Below are positions 33,717 to 44,250 of a stretch of 64,000 bases of DNA, in pieces. The notes beneath the pieces were generated by a model that saw only the letters and a list, made by a program, of their open reading frames with translations, was not told the DNA's origin and made no database searches. The stretch comes from Sciurus carolinensis (Eukaryota > Chordata > Mammalia > Rodentia > Sciuridae), in the NCBI RefSeq assembly GCF_902686445.1, contig NC_062232.1, positions 18,830,897 through 18,894,896 on the forward strand. Direction: 5' to 3'. A program made the position numbers and the translations under genes. Numbering within the stretch: position 1 is the stretch's first letter; each line of letters begins with the position of its first letter.

Positions 33717-34207
33717 AAAATTATAAATTTGCATGCCTGTTGAACCAACAGTATAATGTTGGGGAATTTAATCCCAATTTACAGCCCATTTGTATATGCT
33801 TATTTATTGTGGCACTGTGTATGATGATAAAAGATTGGAAATACTTGAAATATTCAAAGAGATATGGATTAAACAAATTAAGATATATCCATACAAAGCA
33901 ATATTATATAACTATAAAATAATTGTGTCAGTCTTTCAGGTAATAATCTGGAATGTCTGTCAGAATACACCGTTAACTAAGGAATAAATGATGATTTGTA
34001 AAAATGAAGAAGAGGGGAGAGATTCTAGAAGATAGTGTTTGCTAGTACCTGTGTATTTACTAATACACTCATAAAATAATACTAGAAAGATACTTATGAA
34101 AAAGACTGAAGTTTCCCCTGGGAGAGCAATTGGGTGGCAGGAACGGTGAGAGAGGTGAATTATAATTTCAGAACTCCAAGGATAGCTTCTACATATCAAT
34201 GAAAACA

Positions 34208-34547
34208 TTCAATGTTTGGTTTCTGGGGATTGGTTTATTTCACTTAGCATGATAGGCTTCAGCTCCATCCATCTACTAGCAAATGTCATATAGTCATTCC
34301 TCTTTATGGCTGACTAATACTCCATTGTGTTTATATACCAAATTTTCTTTATCCATTCATCTGTCAAAGTGCACCTAGTTTGGCTCCATAACTTCACTAT
34401 TGTGAATTGATACATAAGTGAATCCTGCCATTATGTAGGTCTACAAGAATTGAGTTCTAAGTAGAATAAGAAATGTTCCATGCTTGAATAATTATATCAA
34501 AATGGACTCTACTGTCATGTACAACTAAAAAGAACCAATAAAAAAAG
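34208..34547 (+). mobile_element. Twin-primed L1 no. 3 (short)
   Basis: 34208-34430 is antisense L1 distal ORF2 (tgattatttcactt-like block, tccattcatctgtcaaagtg). 34431-34547 is sense L1 3' end (tcaaaatggactctactgtc, aaaaagaaccaataaaaa). The two orientations meet without a spacer. Confidence 0.75.
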
Positions 34548-35353
34548 GAATGCCATTCATCTGTCGAAGGACACCTAGGTTGGTTCCATAGTTTAGCTAT
34601 TGTGAGTTGAGCAGCTATAAACATTGATGTGGCTGTATCACCACCGTATGCTGGTTTTAAGTCCTTTAGGTATAAACTGAGGAGTGGGATAGCTGGGTTG
34701 TATGGTGGTTCCATTCCAAGGTTTCCAAGGAATCCCCATACTGCTTTCCAGAGTGGTTGCACCATTTTGTAGTCCCACTCGCAATGTATGAGTGAGCCTT
34801 TTTCCCCACATCCTCGTCAATATTTATTGTTGCTTGTATTCTTGATAATTGCCATTTGATTGGAGTGAGATGAAATCTTAGAGTAGTTTTGATTTGAATT
34901 TCTCTAATTGCTAGAGATGTTGCTATTACTCAGCTTTAAAGAAGAATGAAATTATGGCATTTGTTGGTAAATGGAGTTAGAGAATATCATGCTAAGCAAA
35001 ATAAGCCAAACCCAAAAAACCAAAGGCCAAATGTTTTCTCTGATATGTGAATGCTAATTCATAATAAGGTGGGGCATGCTAGGGAAGAATAGAGTTACTT
35101 TAGATTAGGTAGAGGGGAGTGAAGGGAGGGGAAGGGGTATGCAGGTAGGAATGATAGTAGAGTGAAACAGACATTATTACTTCATGTACATATATGACTG
35201 CATGACCAATGTGATCCTACAATATGTACAACCAGAAAAATGAGAAATTACACTCCATTTCTATATGGTTTATCAAAATATATAAATGCATTCTATCATC
35301 ATGTACTTAGGACAAATTTAAAATTTTTAAAAAACCTTAAAAGAATGAATGCC
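34548..35353 (+). mobile_element. Twin-primed L1 no. 4
   Basis: About 34555-34920 is antisense (tggctgtatcaccaccgtat, gggatagctgggttgtatgg, cccacatcctcgtcaatatt). 34921-35346 is sense (ttactcagctttaaagaaga, a purine-rich tract, tcatgtacatatatgactgc). The 7-mer gaatgcc at 34548-34554 and 35347-35353 is a candidate duplication. It inserted at the A-rich tail of L1 no. 3. Confidence 0.8.
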
Positions 35354-35560
35354 AAGGATAAAAAATTAACTTTGAGAAACAGTAGAATAATACTTTTAAA
35401 ATTCTGAGCAAAAGTGATTAGGAACCTATAATTTATGCTTAACCATACTACAAGTGAAAGAATGAAATACATTTTCAGACATGCAAAATGCAGATATATT
35501 GCATACATATGTATGAAAAATGTCTTACAAAATTTATTCTAGCAAAAAAAGGAAAACATT
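35354..35560 (+). mobile_element. Ancient L1 fragment (ORF1/ORF2 junction type)
   Basis: agaatgaaatacattttcag, acatgcaaaatgcag and caaaatttattctagcaaaa resemble an old L1 internal segment. No open frame. Confidence 0.4.
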
Positions 35561-36110
35561 ATGCATGAAAACGTGAGATAGAAGAAATGATGATGGTTGA
35601 CTATGATCTGAAAGAAGCACTGGAATCAGATGCTTGTAAAATCATCAAGATTCCATAGGAGAAACTCCCTGGAGTGAATACTATTTCCATAAATCTAACT
35701 GCAAGTGCTGTCTTATTTGTTTTAATATTTTATAATTAATCTGAAAGCAAATCCAAAGACAATTATAGTAACAAAATAAAATCATACAAAAAAGATTATG
35801 TGAAAACAATACAACAAAATCAAGTTGAAGTCAGGTGGTTTAAGTGAGTCAAATTCCTCATCTTTCAGAGTGGAACATTAACATATTATATATAAGGCTA
35901 ATAATTCAAGAAATAAAATTATATGCTTATTATTAAAACAATACTATTGAACACCAGAAAACTGTTTTAAAAGGAATTCAAAGTGTTTACTTCTGGAGAG
36001 AAGGTATAGGAATTGGAGCAGAGGAAAAAGAGGCTTTTATTTTAATGTCTTTAACGTGGTATATTTTTTACTGCATGCAGTTAATTTTTTAAAATAACAT
36101 ACAGAAGATA
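35561..36110 (+). mobile_element. Unassigned, then old L1 3' end
   Basis: 35561-35930 is AT-rich and unassigned. 35940-36110 (gtgtttacttctggagagaa, then gaggcttttattttaatgtc) is like the 3' end of old L1/HAL1 elements. Confidence 0.35.
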
Positions 36111-36119
36111 AAAAGGGGA

Positions 36120-36200
36120 GAGGAGAGGGAGTAATTTGCACAAGATCATACATAGAGTAAGTGATAGAGCTGCATTCTACTCCAGATTAATCTCAGGACA
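36120..36200 (-). mobile_element. MIR fragment
   Basis: gagtaatttgcacaagatca, agagtaagtgatagagctgc and attctactcca match the reverse-complement MIR core. Confidence 0.5.
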
Positions 36201-36202
36201 TT

Positions 36203-36268
36203 CTGGTTCTCAAACTTGAGCATGCATCAGAATCCCTTGTCAGTTTGTTAAAACACAGATTTCTTTTT

Positions 36269-36305
<37 letters not shown>

Positions 36306-36512
36306 TACTGGGGATCGAACTCAGGGCCTTGTGCTTGCAAGGCAAGCACTCTACCAGCTGAGCTATCTCGCCATCCCTAAAACAAAGATTTCTGAGTACT
36401 ACACCCAGAGTTTCTGATTCAGTAGATCCAGGATGGGGCCCAAGAATTTGCATTTCTAATCAGTTCCCAAGTGATGGTGATGATACTGGTGAAGGAACTA
36501 CCCTGTGAGAAC
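36203..36512 (+). mobile_element. MER5A, split by an ID SINE
   Basis: Left part: ctggttctcaaacttgagca, tgcatcagaatcccttgtc. Right part: cccagagtttctgattcagt, agaatttgcatttctaatca and aactaccctgtgagaac. This is a good match to the MER5A non-autonomous hAT layout, from one terminal repeat to the other. It is interrupted at 36265-36377. Confidence 0.85.
36265..36377 (-). mobile_element. ID SINE, well preserved, 16-bp TSD
   Basis: On the minus strand a 75-base tRNA-like body reads with box A tagctcagctgg (complement of 36355-36366) and box B gttcgatccc (complement of 36311-36320), followed by a (CA)n and poly(A) tail (36265-36304 as T and GT runs). The target-site duplication is taaaacacagatttct (36249-36264) and taaaacaaagatttct (36378-36393), one mismatch. 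Among the SINEs here it has the best-preserved Pol III promoter. It is a SINE and not a tRNA gene, because of its tail and duplication. Confidence 0.93.
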
Positions 36513-37775
36513 AAGACACTATACTATTACTCCCATTTTTATTAGGTCAATGATTTGGAAAAAAATATTTATTTTTAATGTATCATGAATTTTGACCACA
36601 GTGCTTTGGCTCTAGACTTCTTTAGGTAGAAGAGAGTTTGGTCTACAGACACCCGAGAACAGATCTTTTGAATCAATATTTTTTTTAATGATTATCCCAC
36701 CAGGAAAGAGGGTCCTGTCTCCTACTTCCTTCAGTTTCTTCATTGCTCCTTATAAGGCCCATGTAACTGCCAGGTCCAGAAGTGAGTCCTTTACCCAGCA
36801 GATCTAGAACAAAAGCACATTATCTCAGGATGAACACATGTTCATGCAAATTCAGTGGCTGAGAAGTAGAGGTTACCATATCACAGTGGAAATCTCTGGG
36901 CAATCTTAGCACACTGGGTAGGAGGAAACCTCTGTGTAAAGAGTTGATGTCACAGTTTGAAAGATGTAAAACCTCAGTGTTATTATCTCAGCCCTGAACA
37001 AAGAAGACACTGGAAAACATGATCCTACAAATATGATATCCATCTAACCCTCATCCCTTCTCTTATGTCCCCACATTTCTCCTTAAACAATGAGTCATTT
37101 GGTCACTGATTTTTTGTTATGTATCTCATCAACTCCTGTGGAAAATATCACCCTTTGTAAAATCCCACATCACCAAAGTAAATGCTTTCATATGCAGTTA
37201 AAACATGCTGTAAATTACCGAATTTAAAGGCCTTACATGTAAAAGGAGGTATATAAAATGTTGTTGGCACTTTCATGAAGATTAGTCCAGCATGTTTATT
37301 CTGATTACACTGAGGGCTTCACAAACATTCACAAATGGAATGCCAATAAATCAATTACTCTATAGGAGCAAATCATTTTAGAAGGTGCATTAACTTCCTT
37401 GAACCACTAGACTACTAATTAAGTAACAGATTGCTTCTTTGTGCTTATTGGTGACCCACAGGAGATAATACCATCCCTGAGGTATTTAGTACATTCCCAG
37501 GGTAGTAACCAACAAATCATCATTATTATTTATTAAATTTATAAAATTGTCCCTTTCCTAGCCCTCCATGTCAGGCAGTCAGTGAAAAATTGAAAACATT
37601 TGCAAATAAATAAATTGGAATTACAAAAAAGTAATGGTACATTTTTGTAGTCTATTAGTTAAGGTAATGCTACCTGCTGACAAGAAGAATTGTAATGGTT
37701 GAAATAGTGTAGAAGCCATTTTTTGAAAATCTGTATTCTAAAAGAGCTGTCCCTAATTAATAGGTCGTTGTTCTC
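36513..37775. other. Unassigned sequence
   Basis: About 1.26 kb with no repeat family I recognise and no convincing frame. It could be unique DNA, including conserved non-coding sequence, but the sequence alone cannot show this. Confidence 0.35.
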
Positions 37776-38048
37776 TGTGATGGCTAATTTTATGTGTCAA
37801 GTTGGCTAGGCCACAGTATGCAAATATTTGATGAAACATTAGTCTGAATCTTGCTGTAAAGATGTTTCTTAAAAGGGATTAACATCTAAATCAGTAGACT
37901 TTGAGTAAAGCAGATTACCCTCCATAATGTGAGTGGGCCTCACCCAATCAGTTGAAGGCCTTTTTTTTTTTTTTTTTTTTAAAGGCCTTAAGAGAAAAAG
38001 ACCAAGGTCCCCCATGGAAGAGGGAATTCTACTGAAGATTGCCTTCAG
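37776..38048 (+). mobile_element. MLT2-like ERVL LTR, 3'-truncated, with poly(T) insertion
   Basis: Starts tgtgatggctaattttatgt, continues gactttgagtaaagcagatt and agtgggcctcacccaatcag, and is lost after attgccttcagat. A run of about 20 T (37961-37980) splits the aaggcctt block; aaggcctt occurs at 37955-37962 and again at 37982-37989. Confidence 0.75.
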
Positions 38049-38134
38049 ATTACATTCATATTTTTAGATAAATGAGTAAACAAATGACAATATTACTTGA
38101 ATTAAACAATCTTTAGAATCCATTAAGAATTCTA

Positions 38135-38710
38135 GAAATCTACTATTTTTTTATTTTACAGAGAAGGAAACAAACTACAACCTTAAAAAGAATTTTTCAC
38201 AAGGTGTTTTACTTTTAGTCATTGTGACCAAAATACCTGATAAGAATAACTTAGAGAAGGAAAAGTTTACTTGGAGTTCATGGTCTCAGAGGTCTCAGTC
38301 CATAAACAGGCAGTCCATTGCTCTGGGCCCAGTGTGAGGCAGCAGATCATGATAGGGAAGAGCCCAGGAGAGGAAAACTGTTCAACTCATGGCAGAATCA
38401 GGAAGCAGAGGAGGGTGACACAGGGAAGATGTACTTCTCCATGGTATACCTCCAGTGACCTACCTCCTGAAGTCATGCGCTATCTGCTTACAGTTACCCA
38501 AGAAATCAACCCATTTAAACTAAGACAAACTGATTAGGTTACAGCTCTCATAATCCAACAATTTTACCTATGAATACTTCTGCATTGACAGGAGTTTTGA
38601 AGGGACACCTCATATCCAAACCACAACACAAGTCACATAACTAGTTATCAATAGAATTCAGAAAAGAAAGACTCTCAATTCCCGGGCTAATCACTATGGA
38701 ATAGTGGTTC
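38135..38710 (-). mobile_element. MIR, split by MaLR LTR copy C
   Basis: Left part 38135-38204 (tattttacagagaaggaaac) and right part 38629-38710 (agtcacataactagttatca) are adjacent pieces of a reverse-complement MIR. The LTR sits at the break with caagg/caagt duplicated. Confidence 0.65.
38205..38628 (-). mobile_element. MaLR-type solo LTR, copy C
   Basis: Starts tgttttacttttagtcattg and ends tccaaaccacaaca on the plus strand. Shares gagaaggaaaagtttacttg and ggtctcagtccataaacagg with copies A and B. Flanking 5-mers caagg (38200-38204) and caagt (38629-38633) match at four of five. The 88-codon plus frame inside is a chance frame. Confidence 0.82.
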
Positions 38711-39429
38711 TAGGAAGAAAATAACAAATAAACAGATCAATTTATATCATATAAGTAATTATTACATAGTTAATGTCATACAGTCATATAATTGTTAGGT
38801 GATAAAAGTGATCATTTCTATATTAGGATATATAAAAATATTCTCATTTATTTCTCTCTACCCCTAAAAGTCTTTCTCCCTCTGTCTCTTGGCATCACAA
38901 CTTCATCTATATTCCGTTTGATATTGTCTCCTCTTTTGCCACTGATTTCTTGTACCCCCAGATCCCCTTGTGCCTCCTGCCATTCTTTTGTGCAAGTCTG
39001 CTCAGAACTCCCTGTCTATATGCAACTGCTCCTGGCAGAGGTGAAAAGGGGCCAATGATACCTGCTCAAATGTACATCACCAAGTAGAGGTTGACTTTGC
39101 CATGTTTTCACCTTCAGACAATTCATCTTAAGTATCCTACCTGCTTTTCTAAAAGTCTATTAAACTATTTTTCTTAACCATTGAGGAAAAAATGAACAAA
39201 AGAACCTTTGTACATAAGGGCTTATATTGTCTAAATGTTGGGAGTTTGTGTTCATCCATGCTTGTATTGTCAAAAAGTGGTGAGGATAATAACAGAATTT
39301 TTGAGAGCTTACCATGGGCCAGGCATGAATGAATTCTACTGACACATAACATAGTCTCTCAGGATTACCCAATACTATATATTTATTGATTGGGGATAAA
39401 GTAACGATTTTGAAGGCAGAGAATAGAAT
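38711..39429. other. Unassigned sequence
   Basis: No repeat or exon recognised. The 88-codon plus frame at 38792-39058 has no domain support. Confidence 0.35.
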
Positions 39430-39469
39430 TGGACCACATCAGAACTGAAATCACAACCTTGGCCTAATT

Positions 39470-40240
39470 GAAGTCATAAACATTTTTGTGGACATCCAGG
39501 GGTTCCTAAATTGTGTAGCAGGGTGCCCCAGGGCATCACAGAACATTTATGGAGGCACCATGGGACATTTTAAATTTTCTTGGGAAATACTGTGACATCT
39601 GCCAGATACCATGTAAACTACTAGCTTGAGATAATTCCATTTTATCATTAGATTGTGACATGCCTTTTTATGGCATATTTTGTGAAGCTGGATTTTCAAC
39701 TATTGTTTCATGAAAATCAATGTGAAGTAAGAAATGAGGGTGGGATGGAATTCTGGTATGGAATGTCTATCTCTGTGTAAAACTAACTTCACTGTATAAA
39801 AGTAGAGTTTATGACTTTTGGATCACTAGAAGAGCATCATGATCAACTGCACTAACTAGACATCTGAAATCAAGTTGCATTGTGTGTTGCCTGATTAATT
39901 CAGTACTAATGGATAAGTCCTTATTATTTCATTCAAAGACATATGTTTGATCACAAAGAATTTCTTTTTATAACTTGTTGCCACTAAAGTGAAGGGGAAA
40001 GAATGTAAGTATGCAGGAAGTAATTCCAAGAGACTAACTGAAAAATGTCAACCTTTTTTGCTCATTGATTATGATATTGATCCACCTTGTGAAAATTTTG
40101 CTCATGAATGGAAAAAGATCCAATAAACTCTTCACTTTCTTGTTCAAAAAAAAAAAAAAAGAAATGAGGGTGGGAGTGTCCAATCTGATTCCAAAGGTGA
40201 AGAAGTTGTTTGGTGCCCAATAGACACTAAGTTATTATTA
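39470..40240. mobile_element. Possible decayed hAT/MER element, interrupted
   Basis: gttcctaaattgtgtagcag, ggcaccatgggacattttaa and tgaagctggattttcaacta resemble Charlie-type hAT sequence, the last one being like the conserved C-terminal CE.GFS block. It is interrupted by a processed retrocopy at 39746-40158. The family is uncertain. Confidence 0.35.
39746..40158 (+). pseudogene. Processed retrocopy of unidentified transcript
   Basis: A 413-bp insert has all the marks of LINE-driven retroposition: an aataaa signal at 40122-40127, a poly(A) run starting 19 bases later (about 40146), and a perfect 17-bp target-site duplication aagaaatgagggtggga at 39729-39745 and 40159-40175. It has no open frame of note and resembles none of the SINE or L1 families here. 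It probably derives from the 3' part of a host mRNA or non-coding RNA, which I cannot identify by eye. Confidence 0.8.
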
Positions 40241-41985
40241 TATAAGCACTTAGATTGTTTTAGACTTAGCCACTTAATAAATAGAACTGTTAGGTATTTG
40301 TTTGGATCTGTGAAAAAAAATTACTAAGAAAACTATCTGAGCTGCTATCTCCCCTACAATTAAATTCAAATAAAGAAAGTAAAGTGCCTCCCACAAGTCT
40401 CAAGGATCATATCTCCGGTCAAAACTGTCTCAGTGCCTTCAGATCACCTTTCCAGCAGTAGTCAAGTAGTAGTATGTTCAGTGACTTTGTTAATTGATCT
40501 CCATTTTCTTTCAGCAGTGTTTTTCTCCCAGAAGTCACACTCATTGCCTAAGAGCACCAGAGCTAACACTTTCAAATTCTTTCAGCTTCCATAGTTGCAT
40601 TTCTTTTCCTGCTTGAGAGCCAAACTTTTTGAAACAAGAGTAGAAGCACAGTTTCAGTTCCAAGGAATTATAGAAATTGTTTGTGCACCTGATCCTTTAC
40701 TGGGATTTCAAACAACCAGAATTTAAAATTATTGTATTAACTCAAGGCTTAATGCAGTGAATGTCCAGGGATAAAGTCCTGGTGATGACGAACTTCATTC
40801 ATTTTGTCTAAAGATGAAAGCAAAATAAATAGAAGCAGAAAGCATTGAAAGAGATGAGACCACAAAATAATGATTCATTTTAAGCTTTCCATCCAGTAGA
40901 GCAAGTAATAAACTCCTTTAGCAATGGGAAGACAGAGAACTTGCTAACTTATGGAACCACTGAATGCTTTTGAGGTTTTTGTTTTTTTCAGATGAGGAAA
41001 TCGACACTGAAGGGGTAATTAAGGATGATATTGGAAACATGATGGTGTGGGAAAAAAAATCATTTTGTGAGTAGAATTAAATTTATTTATTTATTTATTT
41101 CTATTTTTGTTTTAATATCCTTGAACCAATCCCCCATAAAGGAATTGTTACATACACTATTAATTACAAACACATGCACTAACACACACTAATAAGAAAA
41201 AAACCCCGTTGTAACCCCCCAGTCTCTCAAGTGACCTTTTCTTCTTTGGCTTTGATCCTCTAGAAAACCATAAACCAAAAGGATTTCAATTCTGCTTTTA
41301 GATAATTCTATGTCTAGGGACCCAAATGCTGATTAAGTATGTTTCAGAAATTGTGGGTTTCTACCATCAAAGATTTATGGTCTCCAACTTAGCTGGGCTT
41401 GGGTAGCCATTCAACAGTTCTTTTCCTTGCCCCTGGTCAAAGTCCCTGGTGATGACTGACTGAAGAGCTCTTAAGAACAGGGACATCTAACATTCATTTT
41501 GAAGTGTTTGTACTTCTGTAGTGTTATGACAAGAGTTCTTCTTTTCTTTATTGGGATGAGTGTGTGTACATGCACACAAGTGTCTGTAAGAGTGAAAAAT
41601 TCCCCATGACACATTGGTTGAGGGACATTAAAACAGAAAAATAAACTCCTCTATCCTATGTTTCTCTCAAGTGATAGCTTCACAGCTTTTCTTCTCTTCA
41701 CCAGGATTTTTAGTAGAAGAACTTATATTTTTTACTTCAACTTATTTCTTTCTATTCACTCCTTAGCTTATTGAATTTGATTTTAACCACCCCTTTCCAC
41801 TTCACAATAACTTCTCTTACACTGTCAAAATATTTAAATTCTTAATCCAATGGGCACTGTTCTATCCCCAACCTATTTTAAATTATAGAGGTATTTAATT
41901 CTTTTGAAAGCTCCTTCCTTCTTGAAATTTCTACTTCTTTTTATATAACATGCCAACATTCTATTTTTCTTTTTTCCCTTGCCCT
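40241..41985. other. Unassigned sequence with (TTTA)n
   Basis: About 1.7 kb without a recognised repeat, apart from a short (ttta)n tract at about 41078-41101. No coding exon seen. Confidence 0.35.
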
Positions 41986-41989
41986 GACT

Positions 41990-42600
41990 CTTCTTTCATA
42001 ATCTTCATAACAGACTTCCCTTTTTCTACTGGAACCTTAAATATTAATATTCCCTGGAGTTTCTAGAAACTATGGTGATCCATGGCTCTCTTCTTTTTGC
42101 ACTAATGCTGGAGAGATCTTTAGAAATCATAGATCTAAATGTATCCCTTTTTCAGTTAAAAACTATCAATCTTTTCCTATGTTCCTTGGGAACACCATGG
42201 AGTTCAAGAGTGTTTATCATCTGCTTCCCACTTATCTCTCCAGCCTTATTGCTCCTCACTCCACATGCCACATTCAGTAACATTCTGCTATACTTGCACA
42301 GAATTACTTACAGTTCTTCAAGTGCACCTTGCTCTCTCATTTCATGCTCTGTTTATTTTGATGGGGAATCCTTTCCTTACACTGCTACCTAGCTCAGATG
42401 TTATTTTGCTTGGAGGACTTTCCAATCCCCACCCCAGTCAGAGTTAGGTGCTACACCTGAGTGAACCCAATGTTTATCTCTATCATAGCACTTATTTCAT
42501 TATATTGGAATTGTAAATTTATTTACTTATCTGCTATAACAGACTGAATTCTTTACTGGGAGGAATTATGTTTTATAATCTCTCCATCCCCAGTACCTGG
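41990..42600 (+). mobile_element. L2 LINE fragment
   Basis: Long pyrimidine-rich sense L2: ttactcccacttatctctc-like blocks, ctgctataacagactgaatt, tactgggaggaattatgttt and a 3' end at ctccatccccagtacctggt. The 106-codon frame at 42072-42392 lies inside it and is not a gene. Confidence 0.6.
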
Positions 42601-42900
42601 TTTAGTCAGGATAAGATATGTTATGCTGTAGTATAAAATAAACACCCAAATCTCAATGGTTTAATGTAGCAAAGATTTATTTCTCACTGTCATGGAGTCT
42701 GATGCAGGCCAAAAGACTTTCCACGGAAGTTTCTCCATGCACTGGAGGTATCTTCCATCTTTCACTCCAATATTCCAATGCATAGCCCTTATGGACCCCA
42801 AGGTGAGAGGAAAGTGAATCTGACAGTGATACACTGATTTTAAATGCTTCAGAATGGAAATTTCATACATCACTTCGCTCACAACTTACTGGCCAAAAAC
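42601..42900. mobile_element. Ancient interspersed repeat, family uncertain
   Basis: agatatgttatgctgtagta, aatctcaatggtttaatgta, aaagatttatttctcactgt and atcacttcgctcacaactta follow an order I associate with an old mammalian MER/LTR-class repeat. Not named further. Confidence 0.4.
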
Positions 42901-44250
42901 AGTTTCATGTCCCCAATTTAACTGCAAGAGAGGCTACAAAACTAAAGAGAGCACATGGGCTATTTGTTGAGCACTATGGACATAGTCACTGGTGTTAAAT
43001 CACTAAATCCTAATAAGAAAAGTAGAAAGTTATGGCTTGATTCACTTATCAGACAATGATCCAATTCCTATTGACACACTTTTTTTTAAAGAAAGGGAGC
43101 TTGTGTGATTTACTTGAGAATTTAAAAATAAAAGAAACATCAGTCTTGAAGTTCTTTCAACATCTTTCCAACCACTAGATTTCAGCTTCAGCTTTTTATC
43201 TTGGTTTCCATCTAAAACTGTGGGCGGTGAAAAGAATAAACAAATGTCACCATCCAAAAACATGCTTCTGTACTACTGGGCTTCTGAAGTATAAATAAGT
43301 ACAATCTGTAACCCTTTGTCATCAGCAGCCATAGTCAGCAAACACCATGGAGGCACCTCTGCATCAGTGCTCCTCCCATAGCCAATGTGATGACCATCGC
43401 TCTTCATTAGCTCTACACATACTCCTGTCATTCAGTCCTCATATCAGTCAATCATTCTAAATAGACACGATCAAATCAGTCCTAAAACAAAGGAACAGAA
43501 AACCATTTTGAAGTATCCCATAAAACCAGTAGGCAAAACAACAAAACATGCCAAACTTATCCATTCATCTATTAACCACTTCCTTTTCTTCTGTTCTCCA
43601 TCTGTTTCTCCAATTTCCATTATTCTTCCAAGTAAACATCTGGAATAATTTAAAATTTCCCCCAGTGGCATTTGCCTCATAATGCAGAACTTCCAGAAGG
43701 TCAGAGTGACAGTGGTGGTATTACTGGGAACAGAAATGTTATTACCACACAAAATAGAACTATAAGAAAATTCCATAAAGTTCAAAGGGAATATTACAGA
43801 TTCATAAAAATGCATCAAAAATATTTAATTATCTATATATATATATATATAAAAGCATAGACCCTCATAGTATATGTAACAATAATTAGCAGAATTAAAT
43901 CAATAATGCTACTTAGAATTTTTGTGGTACAGCTAAAAATGAGCAAAAAGATAATCTAATTAATAAGCTCAGAAACTATACACACACATAGTTGGACAAT
44001 AGTGAATGGCAAAGAATTTAAACCAATATTTGGCCAAAACCTGAAATGAGTCATCATAGAATGAATTTTTGGAACACAAGAATTAGTTCTTAAATGTTTT
44101 AAATAAAATATAATTAATATTCTACTTTTATTATTAAAATTCATAATCTAATATTTGATGTTTGAAATAATAATTTCTTAGACTTCTTATCTCCTAAATC
44201 TCTCCTACAATCACTATTATGCATATTTGTGAGATGAAATACTCATTCAA
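42901..44250. other. Unassigned sequence
   Basis: No recognised repeat apart from a short (TA)n at about 43832-43850. The 115-codon minus frame at 43471-43818 has no domain support. Confidence 0.35.

Larger units (their letters stand above)
32106..34207 (+). mobile_element. Ancient L1, broken, part 2
   Basis: Decayed ORF2 C-terminal sequence at about 32185-33121 and 33717-34200 (ttcatttggaaaaaataaaa, gacaaactcaacttggaaaa, ccaatttacagcccatttgt, tgataaaagattggaaatac). The gap 33122-33716 is a younger insertion flanked by a 13-bp duplication. The first 80 bases (32106-32184) are not assignable. Confidence 0.55.

Noticed and set aside
36305..36377. tRNA-Ala-like gene on the minus strand
   Set aside because: Boxes A and B are present, but the (CA)n/poly(A) tail, the target-site duplication and the insertion inside MER5A mark an ID SINE.
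42072..42392. 106-codon plus frame as a membrane protein
   Set aside because: It lies in sense L2 sequence; the hydrophobic look comes from pyrimidine-rich composition.
43471..43818. 115-codon minus frame as a gene
   Set aside because: No domain, no conserved motif and an overlapping plus frame in the same AT-rich DNA.
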